DNA from: Armillaria gallica
Lineage: Eukaryota; Basidiomycota; Agaricomycetes; Agaricales; Physalacriaceae
Direction: 5' to 3'
DNA: 64,000 nt
Assembly (NCBI GenBank): GCA_037576215.1
Contig: JBANDB010000011.1
Location: 868,001-932,000 of the forward strand
In this document: positions 40,701 through 50,739 of the stretch, one piece after another
How the letters are laid out: every line of letters starts with the position of its first letter
Numbering within the stretch: position 1 is the stretch's first letter
Notes under the pieces: model-generated
Database searches by the model: none
What the model saw: the letters and a program-made list of their open reading frames with translations, nothing else
What the model was told of the DNA's origin: nothing
Translations under genes and position numbers: made by a program

Positions 40701-41366
40701 GACACATAACATCGGAGCTGCCTGTGTAGAGACACATGGTTCCCACCAGTGAGCTCTCTTGTACTGGGCAATCTTTTCAGCAAGTTTACCCTTCATAGAG
40801 TCGGGGCAACGAGGTAAGTAATAATTGTACTTGGCCTTATCATTGATCAATGGGATTTCATGATTTACGGCTCGAAGTGGAGGCAATTCCCCTGGAATGC
40901 CTCCCATAATATCGCGGCATGATTCCATCCATCTAGCACGAAGCCTAGGGATGTCTGTGACCGAGTGAGAGGGTATATCCTTCGTCTTGTCCTTGTAAAG
41001 CTCAGAAGTTGCACGAATTGCATCTTCAATCGAGATCTTTGGATTTAAATCTTCAGTTTCTTTACTTTGCGATTTCGGAAACCGTTCTCGCGTAAATTCC
41101 TGTACAAGTTCATTGACTTCAAGTATTTGTTGTCTGTCCTTTGGATTCGAAGCATCCAAGGTAAGAACTTCATTAACAATTTTTGAAAGGTCTTCCGTCG
41201 ACACAAAGTCATCCGGAGTAAGTAAAACAGGTAATTGACGGTTCAATGGAGCTGCAGGCCTTCTACTGTCGTCATCTTCATGTATATCCTCTATGGTTGG
41301 CGCATAACGCGACCACGGAGGTTCAGGTATATTAGATCGAGCTTCATTTACATTATGGCCATGTAG
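37707..41366 (-). CDS. Element B Pol: reverse transcriptase, RNase H, integrase
   Basis: This is 1,220 codons from the last in-frame TGA (41367) to the TAG at 37707. RT motifs include QQGDCNAPSTFQ and the catalytic box VYLDDLFIYS (YLDD at 40362-40373). RNase H follows with VICDASISGVGA, FETETLAMLEAL and VVTDHKALEF. Integrase has the HHCC zinc region (HEVIGHFGP...CETC), the catalytic sequence MDFIGP, VSDRDPKF and HPQTDGATER (38500-39000), then a KFIGPYPVL fold and a degenerate chromodomain-like end (FVECIEGHEWKNNSLFFHVR). All catalytic residues are present. It copies element RNA into DNA and inserts it. The frame upstream is continuous with the protease except for the TGA. Confidence 0.95.
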   Translation of the reverse strand, partial: LHGHNVNEARSNIPEPPWSRYAPTIEDIHEDDDSRRPAAPLNRQLPVLLTPDDFVSTEDLSKIVNEVLTLDASNPKDRQQILEVNELVQEFTRERFPKSQSKETEDLNPKISIEDAIRATSELYKDKTKDIPSHSVTDIPRLRARWMESCRDIMGGIPGELPPLRAVNHEIPLINDKAKYNYYLPRCPDSMKGKLAEKIAQYKRAHWWEPCVSTQAAPMLCVPKKDGSDIRTTVDCRKRNENTERDVTPFPDQDTIRLDVARTKLRSKIDLSNAYEQVRIVPSDVWKTAFATIFGTFKSNVMQQGDCNAPSTFQLLMTSIFQDYIGVFMHVYLDDLFIYSDSVEDHEQHLKLVFDKLRENKLFMKAEKVQLYAEKMDCLGHLVDDKGLHADSDKLERIRNWRQPRNYNDIEKFLGLVNYLVHFLPDVTAYTAPLSEMTKNGQPFYWRPLHSVCFQSIKDLCCKVPILRPINTAIKEPIWVICDASISGVGAMYGQGPTWQTCCPAGFMSKKFTDSQRNYRVFETETLAMLEALLKWEDKLIGYRIHVVTDHKALEFFKTQRRLSNHQMRWMEYLSHFDFDITYVKGVSNKVADALSRYYESDTPEDQHHLAEFVNADIRIDKLGEDLPLGRKEEAEEMVIRLSAMETRRESARLKEKRETRDLEAEEMEKAREPEETEPVQLPKVNPTVIDSRDKGKNLRTTMDSDPTFVSDIKSSYEMDPIFSKVLKAPSDHPRFFVEEGLIWTENSYKPGEKLLCIPKSPKGLRSLRGAVIEQAHEVIGHFGPQRTADYIRHWYWWPKLYGMCEFFCHTCETCNKSKGNYRAPSGKLHSLPIPTRPWQSIGMDFIGPFPEVKGYNYLWVVICRLTSQVHLIPIHTSNTATDLSAIYFREIVRLHGLPESIVSDRDPKFTSVWWKELHRLLGAKLLMSTSFHPQTDGATERANRSIGQIFRTAIRPDQRDWLIKVPIVEFALNSSMNASTGFAPFELTGGYMPSMMREVRYDKFVPPGIRAFAIQAMQNLYDAHDALIASRVFQTHEANKHRSPELDIKEGSKVYLSTKNLNLPKARATKLLPKFIGPYPVLMADHKTSTYELDLPEELIKRPIHPRFHVSLLRPYIESDSVLFPDRKKPEPYDFGAPDDAEEFVECIEGHEWKNNSLFFHVRWALSDLTVEPYSKCKALKALDEYLAVAGISDPKNLPKLPAKDSRLRKRRQTKMQS

Positions 41367-42698
41367 TCATTTCGACTTAGGCTGAACAGTTTTAATTTTC
41401 TTGGTTGAACCTTTCAAAGCTTCATTAGTTGAAACAGGTTGTTTGGATTTACTTGGGCGAGGTTTGATTTCTACTTCCTCATCCGAGTTGAATTGGACTT
41501 TGTTTGATACGCGTTTAGCATATCTACGAGTCATTTCCTTGGTTTCCTCCCCCTCTGAAAGAGTAGGGGCTGGAATACGCCAAATACGAATTGTATCGTA
41601 CTCAAAATCAAGTGATATACCATGCTTTCGCATGAATACAGTGCCTAGGACTGCATCATAGCGATCAACGTTCGCAATATCAAAGTAGTAATCATCACCT
41701 GAGATCAATGCACGAGCATTCCCAAATTTATAGGATGCATTACAACCATGGCTGATCTGCGAACGACTTCCTTTAGTTCCAAGTTGAAGTGTGATAGGCT
41801 TTGTCAACTGGAATATGTTTAGTTTTGTGAGACGAGCAAAATCAGGACTGATAGCATCGGCTGTACTCCCAGAATCAAAGAGAGTAAATGCCTCACGTCC
41901 ATTAATCGTAACCAAAGCAGCAAGGCAACGGTTTTCAGATGCTGTACGCTTTGGACGAGAAGCAGTCTGAGGTGCATGAATTTTTGTAGGCTCAAGCGTC
42001 GGTCTAAATCCCTTGATTTTACCGTCACTTGTTTGTTCCGTTTGGATTGCTCGGAGATATTCAGGAAAATCCAAGGTATATTCATCATGAGACTCCATTC
42101 CGTCACTGTCAGAGTCTGGAATTGAAGATGAGTCTTCGCTAGATGCATTATGATCCACAGGATGGTCATTGTAATGCTCAGATAAGCGAGATACACTGGA
42201 TGTATCAGAGTAATCGCTATCTTCTTCGAAAATGAACCCCATACGTTCATCAGCAGTACCCTCATCAGATGTATACTGACTTCCACTGTAAGGGTCTTCA
42301 GCATCGGAATTATTGGCGGACTGGTGCTCGGAATAATTTCCAGGCTCGTTTTCCGAAAGGTTGGTCCAATCTGGTGGATTCTCAACATCTGTATGATATT
42401 CCTCATCAGAATATTCTTGGCCTGATGCTGAATTCACAGATGAATTATCTGGAGAGTTGTCATCCACAATGTGGTACAACTTCTCTCCTGAGTTTCGTTT
42501 TCCATACTCAGGGCATGAAGGATCATTGGAATAATGTCCCTTCTTCCCACAGCCATAGCAGGTAGGGATCTTCGAGTTCGGATTTGATTTCCCTTTGTCC
42601 TTAGAGTGGTGTGAATGCGAAGATTTATGCCCTGCAGATGGACGATCCTTCTTGGGCTGATCACGAATTCTCTTGAATTTTTCGTAGCCAGGATTGGG
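41367..42698 (-). CDS. Element B nucleocapsid zinc knuckle and protease
   Basis: This is 444 codons between two in-frame TGA codons. A zinc knuckle lies near 42530-42580 (CYGCGKKGHYSNDPSC; the spacing between His and the last Cys is six rather than the usual four). An acidic Ser/Asp-rich linker follows. The retropepsin-like domain has REAFTLFDSGSTADAISPDF, with the active-site DSG at 41866-41877, and the flap-region counterpart DRYDAVLGTVFMRKHGISLD. It should cut the precursor protein. The stop at 41367-41369 is TGA followed by CTA, a context known to favour readthrough. Confidence 0.88.
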   Translation of the reverse strand, partial: PNPGYEKFKRIRDQPKKDRPSAGHKSSHSHHSKDKGKSNPNSKIPTCYGCGKKGHYSNDPSCPEYGKRNSGEKLYHIVDDNSPDNSSVNSASGQEYSDEEYHTDVENPPDWTNLSENEPGNYSEHQSANNSDAEDPYSGSQYTSDEGTADERMGFIFEEDSDYSDTSSVSRLSEHYNDHPVDHNASSEDSSSIPDSDSDGMESHDEYTLDFPEYLRAIQTEQTSDGKIKGFRPTLEPTKIHAPQTASRPKRTASENRCLAALVTINGREAFTLFDSGSTADAISPDFARLTKLNIFQLTKPITLQLGTKGSRSQISHGCNASYKFGNARALISGDDYYFDIANVDRYDAVLGTVFMRKHGISLDFEYDTIRIWRIPAPTLSEGEETKEMTRRYAKRVSNKVQFNSDEEVEIKPRPSKSKQPVSTNEALKGSTKKIKTVQPKSK

Positions 42699-43763
42699 TC
42701 AAGTGCTATGGCGCTCACCCTGAACCTTCTTGAATTTACGAGGTGATGGAGAACGCCTCTTCTTTGCAGCCTTGGCATTCTCCTTCGATGATCTCCGAAG
42801 TCGAGATATATGGTCTTGCCGTTGTTGGCTATAATATCTTTCTGCACGGATACCCTTCTCAACAACAAGGGCACGCTGCATAATATCATTCACTGTTGAA
42901 ACTTCGGCAGTAAGACCCATGCGAGTGACTTCCTGACGAATATTTGAAGGTAACGAGATCATTAGACGTCGTCGGAATGTATAGATATCTGGTGGCGAAG
43001 GCATCATGTTTGCAAATCGTAATAAGCTCGCAAAGAGCTGACGAACACCACCTTCAAAAGTGTACTGAACACGTTCAAAGTGCTCGTTAACAGCATATAA
43101 CGATGATTCATGGATAAAACGACGGTACAAACCGTTTATTACTTCCATGAATGTAGGGAAATCGTCACCGTTTGCATTATTGGCATAAGCAACAGGTGTG
43201 TCTTCGACTACATTGTTATACCATGTACGGGCGTCTCCCCCCAAAAAGGTTGCAAGAGTGCTCGTACGCTGCATATCAATGGCGGAGAGTTGCTGGCCAC
43301 CCCATTCATCTTCAGTATAAACAGGGCCGCAAATATTTGCGATCTTCATCCATCTAATGATGGAGAAGATCCACTCATCGAATTCTATAAGGTCAGAGCT
43401 TCCCTCATACTTTTGAGGACGAGGAATACTCTGCAAGGATGTTTTCTGAACATTAGAATCAAGTCCTCGTTGAGCACGCAAGAGATTGCGATTCACGAGA
43501 CGTTCATATCTCTGGAAAATTGCCAACATGATCTCAACCTCAGTTCTCATAACAGGGAGATACTCGAATATCTCCTCGTTGTTGAAACGAGGTTCTTGAG
43601 AAGTGAAACGAACTTCCTGGAAGTGAGCAGGAGTCGGTTCACGAGCTCGTGGGTTATCAGAGCGTGACGAATGTTGGCTACTGGAACCACTATAATGAGA
43701 TCCTGGACCTCCTGGTGGAGGAGGAGGAGGAGGATCGTTAGGAGGACGACCTGTACCTCGGTT
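42699..43763 (-). CDS. Element B Gag capsid region
   Basis: This is 355 codons between in-frame TGA codons (43764-43766 and 42699-42701). The capsid-like helices include QKYEGSSDLIEFDEWIFSII, RTSTLATFLGGDARTWYNNV and YRRFIHESSLYAVNEHFERV. The C-terminal tail is basic (KENAKAAKKRRSPSPRKFKK), suited to RNA binding. It is preceded by a Pro-rich run. It is in frame with both neighbours. Confidence 0.85.
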   Translation of the reverse strand, partial: NRGTGRPPNDPPPPPPPGGPGSHYSGSSSQHSSRSDNPRAREPTPAHFQEVRFTSQEPRFNNEEIFEYLPVMRTEVEIMLAIFQRYERLVNRNLLRAQRGLDSNVQKTSLQSIPRPQKYEGSSDLIEFDEWIFSIIRWMKIANICGPVYTEDEWGGQQLSAIDMQRTSTLATFLGGDARTWYNNVVEDTPVAYANNANGDDFPTFMEVINGLYRRFIHESSLYAVNEHFERVQYTFEGGVRQLFASLLRFANMMPSPPDIYTFRRRLMISLPSNIRQEVTRMGLTAEVSTVNDIMQRALVVEKGIRAERYYSQQRQDHISRLRRSSKENAKAAKKRRSPSPRKFKKVQGERHST

Positions 43764-44607
43764 TCAAGGAGGAGTTGGGCTGTCCACAATAATTGGATTA
43801 GCACGGTTCTCTGAACGTGGTGAGGTCCGTGGTGGATGTACTGGAGGTTGTTCTTGAGGTACAGGTGGTACCTGAGCTTGTTGTGGACGACGAGCTTGAT
43901 TTCGAGCGAAACCAGAGTCGAAATAATTATTAGGTTCATGATGATCATAGTCATCAGGCTCCCGATTTTTTGGTGGACCTTGAGGCCTATTTGGAGGTAT
44001 CGGAGGTGCGTCACCTCTTTCCTGAAAGTCGGGACGCTGTCGTGGCGGAGTAGGTGGTATTGGTGGATGATTAGAACTATTAGGCAAAGGATTCGGAGGA
44101 TCTGGTGATGAATCCTGCGAGTCACTGGATGAACTATCATCTCCTGGATTAGGATTAGGTGCAGCAGCTCCTACATGTGTCCTAGTAGGCCGTAGTGGAG
44201 TATGCGATGTTCGTGAACTCAGTTCTTCAATATGAATACGAGTATTTGGCCTTGCATTAGTCTCAGGCCTCGTTGGTGAGTCTCGTGGAGTCGAGTCACC
44301 AAACTGAAGATGTGGTTCGTTCTTCTCGACCTTAGGACGTCGAGACGTTGGTTTACGATGCGGAGGGACGTATTTTCCCTTCCTAGGGACAGGAGGAACA
44401 TCGTCTTCATCATCAGCATCACTATCATATTCACCCTTGAGTTTAAGGATGAGAGCCTTGGTCTGCTCCTCTATAGGGTCAACAATAGTTTGCGACGATG
44501 CTCGCGACACAGAGGATCGTACGTGAGCATTGGGAATACCAGTCGGTGATACAGAAGCACCTGCCGGTGGTGGGAATCGTACTCGAAGAGGGTTGTACAC
44601 CTCTGAG

Positions 44608-45605
44608 TAGTGTTGCCGTGGCGCGGCGAAACCCAGCGCGGCTCGGCCAATGACGGCTTTGGAAATTTTATAAGCCGAGCCGAGCCGAGCCATAAATTTA
44701 GATGCGGCTACGGCTCGGCCTAGTCGGCTAAAGGCGCAGGCCACGGCGCGTCATCATAAAAGGAAATTAATTACAAAACGACAATACTATCTGAGTTCAC
44801 CTTCTAGCGACTTAATAAATGTGTGCACATCCTCTGGAACAGGTGTCTGATGGCCAATTAGCTCTTCCAGTTCCTGTAGCTGTGCTTCCTCATCCATGCC
44901 ATGTGTAAACCTGAGTCCCCAAATGGAAAACTTCAACATCAGAAGTGCTTCTATTGCTTCCGGCTTAGTCATTTTCGTTGTGCCTCTTTCGCACTAGAAA
45001 AACTCATTCTGATATGTTTGATTCGGCAGGACATCAAGAGCAAATACAAGCAATAATGTTGGATAATGACATTGATTATTATGAACATAAGAAACTCAAC
45101 CTTTGCGAAGCTCAATCGTACATGTCCTCAGAAATGATGGTTACAAAGAAAACGGGAGGTTAAAATATGGAAATTAACTCAACCGCATGTACAGTAGATA
45201 AGTTGCGCACCATCACTGTAAAATTCATGCCCATTTTACTTGCCATCATCCTCAAGGCCTTGGAGTTGGTTTAACAGGCAGCTGTGGCTGCAGTCAAGCA
45301 GAATGGAAGGGTCACACATGTAGAGCATAGGCTGAAAACATATATATTGTGAGGCTATAGAGTAACAAAAGGGATTCCGGGTTGTACGGATGAAGATGGA
45401 GGTACAACGACGAAGGAAAGGACATGACACATCTGCTCTCCTAATTTGGCATTCGGCCATGGCGAAGCCGAGCGCAAGCCACGTGCGCCGGCTTGAACTC
45501 GGCTTCAAGCTCTTTTTCGCCGTGAGCCGAATTTACGGCTCGGCTAGGCTTATTGTGGCTCGGCTCGGCCAGCGCGCCATATTTAGCCGCGCCACGGCAA
45601 CACTA
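44608..45605. mobile_element. Nonautonomous hAT-type transposon inserted in element B, 998 bp
   Basis: There are perfect 20-bp terminal inverted repeats TAGTGTTGCCGTGGCGCGGC (44608-44627 and 45586-45605) and an 8-bp duplication CCTCTGAG (44600-44607 and 45606-45613). The subterminal regions contain many GGCTCGG/CCGAGCC motifs on both sides, typical binding sites of hAT transposases. It holds a minus-strand ORF (44787-44972, EAIEALLMLKFSIWGLRF, EDVHTFIKSLEGEL) that may be a captured or relic piece. No transposase is present, so it must be mobilised in trans. Confidence 0.92.
44787..44972 (-). pseudogene. Short ORF inside the hAT-type insert, 61 aa
   Basis: The peptide is helical and acidic (DEEAQLQELEELIGHQTPVP) and ends in a stop 180 bp from the left end of the transposon. 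It may be an exon remnant of the parent transposase or of a captured gene; I recognise neither. Confidence 0.25.
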
Positions 45606-46990
45606 CCTCTGAGCGTATATGCGGAAGAGAGATCCGTATACCTGGAAAATCAGGATGAGAAGCATCTCCATAGATATCAATCTGAACACCTTGGTCAGGG
45701 ACCATGGTCTGTCCAAATAATAGCATGTCTTCGTCATGCAATTGTTGGAGTAAACCTCGATTGAAGACTTCGTGTCGAGCTTCATTCAAGGCATCAACTG
45801 TTTTTTGGGTTTCCGAGCTATGAGAAGTCGGAACTGTGGGTGAAGATTCACCTTTAACAAGCGGCGTCGACAGCCGAGCATGGGCATGAAGACGTCGTGC
45901 ATAGTTGGAGCTAGTCTCACCTGGCTGTTGAGGCAGGCTGAGATTATCGACAGCAGCGTTGATGTTCGCACTGAACTCGTCTGCACTATGGTGATAATCA
46001 CCTAGTTGCGGTCTTACATCAGTTGGAATTGGATTGAATTGCCCAGAGGCGTTCAAATTAGCAGCAAAAAACTTATTTATTGCTAGCCTAGGTATACCGT
46101 GGAATACAGTACCATTGGTTGTCTGATGTTGCGTCGAGATGGAGATAAGTCCATCCTCATAGCGTCGAGCGGCGAGACGAACTCGTTCCTCGATAAATCG
46201 GTTGACGTCCTCAGGCGTAGCCTCAGGTGGGTCTGGAAAAGGTATGGGCATAGCTTCCCCATGGGTACTGACCTTAGGGGAGTCCCGAGTCGTTGAAAGA
46301 GATGTAATGGGCGGCGAGGGCTCCGGGAGCCGTTCGCTAGCAGAACGAAAGGGAGATACCTGAGGGAAATGAAATGAATCAGTAGCTTCATGGGCAAAGA
46401 CTGGAGGAGCCGAGCCACGAGACTGGTCATATGCGCCCATAGCTCGCAGCTGTCGTCGACGAGCTAATTCTTGCTCTAAGACGTTGTCTGGGGCGTGGTG
46501 AATCGACGACATATGCGTCGAATGACTAGATCTGGCCACAGACGGGGCGATCGAGTGAGGAGGCGAGCGAGAGTCCGAGAACGTCGCTGGCCGCAGGTGT
46601 CCGATGACGGATGTCTCCGACGCGGGAGTACCTTCAGGCAGTGCAATTAGGCCTGATGGTCGATACAGCACGTTCGAGTGCACGAGGAGTGCCGGCGCAG
46701 TGGTCGGCGGCATGGAATCCGCATTTCCAGCAGACAATGCGGGTATGGGAGCAGCTGCTAGTGATAACGAGGCACGCTCAGTGGAGGGCGTGTAATTCGG
46801 CAACTGCTGAAGTATCTCAACAGCTTGTCGAGATTCGGATCGGTTGGTTGGTTGCTGCACGGCAGCAGAGTTCTCCGAGGCTGAGCGTTGAGCCATCGAA
46901 GAGAGAAGTCGAGGTAAAAAGTAATTCTGTAAGCGTTAGCCTACTGTGGTTCTCCACAGCACAATACACAATGAAAGATGTGTAAAAAGG

Positions 46991-47206
46991 TGTAAAGAGT
47001 ACAATACCTTACGAGGTCCTTTGACCAGAAAGCTACACACGCCAACGGGGTGTATTGAGTGAGGGAGAGTCAAAGATACAAGCTAGTAAGGTAAGCGTAG
47101 GTGATAGTAAGTGATTAAGATGAGAATGTCCGAATACGGAGGGATAACGGGCGCTGCTAGTGATGTAGGTAAATAGTAGTACATATGTAAGTCCAGATCC
47201 CTTACA
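46991..47206 (-). repeat. 5' LTR of element B
   Basis: This LTR is 216 bp and identical to the left LTR. No clear TATA box was seen. The sequence just inside (minus strand CCTTTTTACACATC) does not match a common tRNA 3' end, and I found no self-primer match, so the primer is undetermined. Confidence 0.95.
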
Positions 47207-47211
47207 ATCCG

Positions 47212-48601
47212 CCGTCCCAAAATGGATTCCAATTTGATATTCTGGACGCGCCTCTTGATAATCAACCATCACCACCACCACCACCGACGACTTCAGAAGG
47301 ATGCGGCAGCGACAGCAGGGCATTTAGAGACGGTAAGAAATCAAGCTCCTACACTGCGCGGTACGACGTAAGCTGATTGTATGCCCATCGTTGCCCTTTT
47401 TTCCTTTGCTTTTCTTACCTGACATGCAGCCGGGCAGCTACATGTATGTATATGAGTATCGAGGACAGTAACTTTAAACGGTTATTCGGCTTAGTCTTAC
47501 CTGCAACGATTTCCTTGGCATCAAACGTGTATGTACGATTTACTATCTTTTCATCGACAAATTTTAACTATATCTAGCTAGTGTCTGTCGTGGCATAAGT
47601 CTCTCACTCCGGATATCTGCATATTATGATTAAGGTTGTCTTTGGTGCGCGCGCGTTGGCTCCGTTTCCACGAATTGTTCATATACGCACACACGTCAGA
47701 TTCTCCATTCTTTCTGTCTTCTTGTGTATCCACGGAAACACCGAACGTAGGACTCTGCCGTGTCTATTTCGAGACCACTGAATCATTCTGATACCAGGTA
47801 GCACTGGTCGTACTTGTCCCAATGCTGTGATAGGATGAAACTCCAGCGAAGGATGATGACAATATGACTCAATAGTGGACCTCGCATCTGCACCTGGCTG
47901 CGACTGGACCGGGGTCGGCAGCACCGTTTCAGCGAGTACAATCGACGTAACTGCTGATGTTCAACATGGTACTATCACAAAGTGTCGCCTGGCCGAATGC
48001 ACTCAAGGATTTCCGTCCTCGACGGACTGAATGGTCTCCAGCGAGGGCAGACTAGCAGGCTGTATCGCTGTTTCTTGCTCAAACCTTCAAGTCGGAGAGA
48101 CGACTGGAGAAGTGACTCTTCCGACGGTGTTCGACTTTCTGTCGACCTTACTCCCCCAACCTTCTTATCATCAATCGGGAGATATCTCATTGTCTCATCG
48201 TTTTACGATCCATCGATGCCTCTCCTCTTGGTATCAAGGTTCTTGGTCTTCATCCACGGATGGTGGGACTCTTTTCCAGCGATGCGAATGAACGTGTCCT
48301 GTACATCAACGAGACGAGATGCATGTGTCGTTGCATCTCAGAGCCCTTCGGCATGCCGCTGATTTCTGCATGGTGTCGTCCCGGTGTACTAAACATGCTC
48401 GCCTTCACGGTACCCCGAGTTCTATGTGTAAGCGACGCGACCTGGACGGCATGTTCACGTGTGCTGCAGCCCCTTTCCAGCTCATCCTTTTCTATTGGAT
48501 GACGTCATGCTGAGTGAGAATAGCGGCAGCTGACATATGAAGGCCGAAGGTAGCTTGAACTCTCTTTAATACGACATCTTGTTCAACCGCTTCTTGCAGG
48601 T
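47212..48601. other. Sequence without recognised genes
   Basis: A (CAC)n run lies near 47265-47285. Several short ORFs overlap on both strands and none looks coding. The 3' splice-like CTTCTTGCAG at about 48590-48599 could mark an upstream noncoding or short coding exon of the next gene. Confidence 0.3.
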
Positions 48602-50490
48602 ATGGCTCTCTATGGCTGGCACCCTGGTGAACGGGCGATCCGCCAAAAAGTGGGCATCGACAAGGACCACTCTCTGAACTGGTTGTACACCTCTGTTGAG
48701 GGTGATCTACCGCCGGACCATGGTGTTTTCTACGCGACAAGACTACCCTTTCTCCCTATTACAACTCTGGATTCGTCGGGACGACCGTGGGGTTCCATCC
48801 TCGCTGGCCCTGACGGCGAACCGGGATTTATTTCATCACCGAAATATACGACCCTATCCTTCAACGTCAAAGTATGGGATGGCGATCCGTTCGTCTGCAA
48901 TGTGGGAGAATCTAGGGAGGACGAGTTGTTGATGGCGGGTATCGGTGTAGAGTTTTCGACGCGTCGAAGGAACAAGTTTGCAGGGAAGATCACGAAGAGA
49001 ACGGGGAATCGTGATGGGTACCATTTCGATGTTCACGTCAATGAGGCCATAGGGTAAGTTTATCTTCCTCATGCGACGACGACGGCTTACAGTTCCTTTC
49101 TAGAAACTGCCCAAAATATATTCCTCTCAGAGAGCTCGTGCCATACCAAGGTTCACCAACGACGGTTTTCGACAAGCGCCATCTTTCAGACGGCGATGAG
49201 CTTCCCGACTCCATCATGTCTTTCATTCAATCATGCGACACGACGTTCTTTGGTACTACGTATTCTGCAACTGAAGACGATGCCAGCCGGTTCCCCTCTC
49301 ACGTCGGCATGAACATCCGTGGTGGACGGCCTGGTTTCGTTCGAGTGCGACCATCAGACAAACGTACCCTCGTTCTCCCTGACTTTTCTGGGAATCGTAT
49401 TATGACGTCTCTTGGGAACGTCGAGGCCACCCCACTTGCCTCTCTTACTCTTGTTTCCTTCACGACAGGGGACATCCTTTACCTGACCGGTCGAGCACAA
49501 AATCACATTGGACCCGACGCGCAAAAAATCATGTTCCTGCAAGACCGACTGACGACCATCCATGTTACTGGATACATATTCGTAAGGGATGCTCTCCCGG
49601 TTCGGCAACGCCCAGGGACGACGGTACAACGTAGTCCATACAGCCCGCCTGTTCGATATCTCGTTGAAGAGTCGACGCCGGTTATTCGATTCGACGACGA
49701 CTCTCCGGCAACGGCCACCCTCAAAAGTATTGTCCTTCACAGCTCAACCGTCTCCACCTTCACCTGGGAATCCTCCGTCGAACTGGACATCATCCCCGGC
49801 CAAGCGATCATTCTCGACTTCTCTGGATTCATAGGACATCCCGGGTACCAACACATGGCCCCGCGTAACCCGAAGTCCGTCAACGACGATCGTATTCGCA
49901 CGTGGACGGTATCCTCCTCCCATCTAGCACCTACGAACACGTTCTCGCTTACTATGCGCGAGAAGCCCGGTGGTGCAGCAACGGGAGCTCTGTTTTCGCT
50001 TGCTCGCAAAATAACGGAGGTTCGGCCTGCGCTGTTGGCAGATATGTCCCCGTTATCGCTGACGATCCCTATTGTCGGCGTTACGGGGGATTTCACTCTC
50101 CCGCGAACTTCTAACCGACTGGCGCTGTTCGCTGGCGGGATTGGCGTGACACCGTTTTTGAGTATGCTTGGTGGCCTCAGCGGGGATGGGTGGGATATCA
50201 TTCTAGTGCTATCTACGAGGGAGCCAGCCGTGCTTCTCCCATTGATTGTGAAGGTGGCTGAGAGGTTGATGGTGCGCGTTTTTAGTGATGAAGCCGTCCC
50301 AAAAGCCGAGAACATCACAGCGCATCGAGGGCGTGTAACGTCTGGATATCTTGTTGATCATCAGGAGGATTGGGTAGGGAGGGATGTATTTGTGTGTGGG
50401 CCGGAGTCGTACCGTGAAAGCGTCATTGAAGGGCTTGTGGCAGCCGGCGTTGAGAAGGGGACCATCCGAACCGAAGGTTTTGAGTATTAG
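48602..50490 (+). CDS. Flavin oxidoreductase: PNPOx-like FMN domain fused to a ferredoxin-reductase-type module, 612 aa
   Basis: Exons are 48602-49053 and 49104-50490, split by a 50-bp intron, giving 612 intact codons. The N-terminal half (LYGWHPGERAIRQKVG, ATRLPFLPITTLDSSGRPWG, and after the intron FGTTYSATEDDASRFPSHVG) resembles pyridoxamine-phosphate-oxidase-like FMN-binding domains. The second half has a beta-barrel FAD-binding part (RIRTWTVSSSH) and an NAD(P)-binding part (LALFAGGIGVTPFLSMLGGL, VFVCGPESYRESVI), as in ferredoxin reductases. The [2Fe-2S] domain found in some relatives is absent. It probably transfers electrons from NAD(P)H to an unknown acceptor. A 3' splice-like AG sits two bases before the ATG, so an upstream exon is possible. 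It is the clearest intact host gene here. Confidence 0.8.
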
Positions 50491-50739
50491 TACTCGGAAA
50501 ACGTATCCAAGATTGATATTATCACCTACATTTCCTGCAGAGTCGTTTCATTTCCGATGTAGCGTGATTTCAACACCACTGACCCCTACAGCAGTGATGG
50601 ATTCGTCTAGTCGCTCAGGTCCTGAATCACTTTCCAGGAATGGAAATTTAGAAAACAGGCGTGGGTCTCCTACTATCAGCGATCTTCGATATGTTCAAAA
50701 TGGATAAATGTTTGACATACCACACCACACACCAATGTT

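Larger units (their letters stand above)
43764..46896 (-). pseudogene. Element B N-terminal Gag region, interrupted by a hAT-type insert
   Basis: The Gag-Pol frame opens with the ATG at 46896 (MAQRSASENSAAVQQPTNRS), about 95 bp inside the 5' LTR. It runs as a Ser/Pro-rich protein with a folded stretch DALNEARHEVFNRGLLQQLH until the insert at 45605. It resumes at 44607 in the same frame (VYNPLRVRFPPPAG) as a Pro/Arg/Asp-rich region and reaches the TGA at 43764-43766. Without the insert and one 8-bp duplication this part has 709 codons. Such long disordered N-terminal parts occur in fungal gypsy Gag proteins; no enzymatic domain was recognised. Confidence 0.8.
35142..47206 (-). mobile_element. 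Element B: full-length Ty3/gypsy LTR retrotransposon, 12,065 bp
   Basis: The LTRs of 216 bp (35142-35357 and 46991-47206) are identical by my reading and start TG and end CA. The 5-bp duplication ATCCG flanks the element (35137-35141 and 47207-47211). On the minus strand the order is 5' LTR, leader, one Gag-Pol frame (46896-37707) and an extra ORF (37434-35410), then the polypurine tract and 3' LTR. A hAT-type insert lies at 44608-45605. Identical LTRs mean recent insertion. All functional motifs of protease, RT and integrase are present, but the Gag-Pol frame has three TGA codons. Confidence 0.95.
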
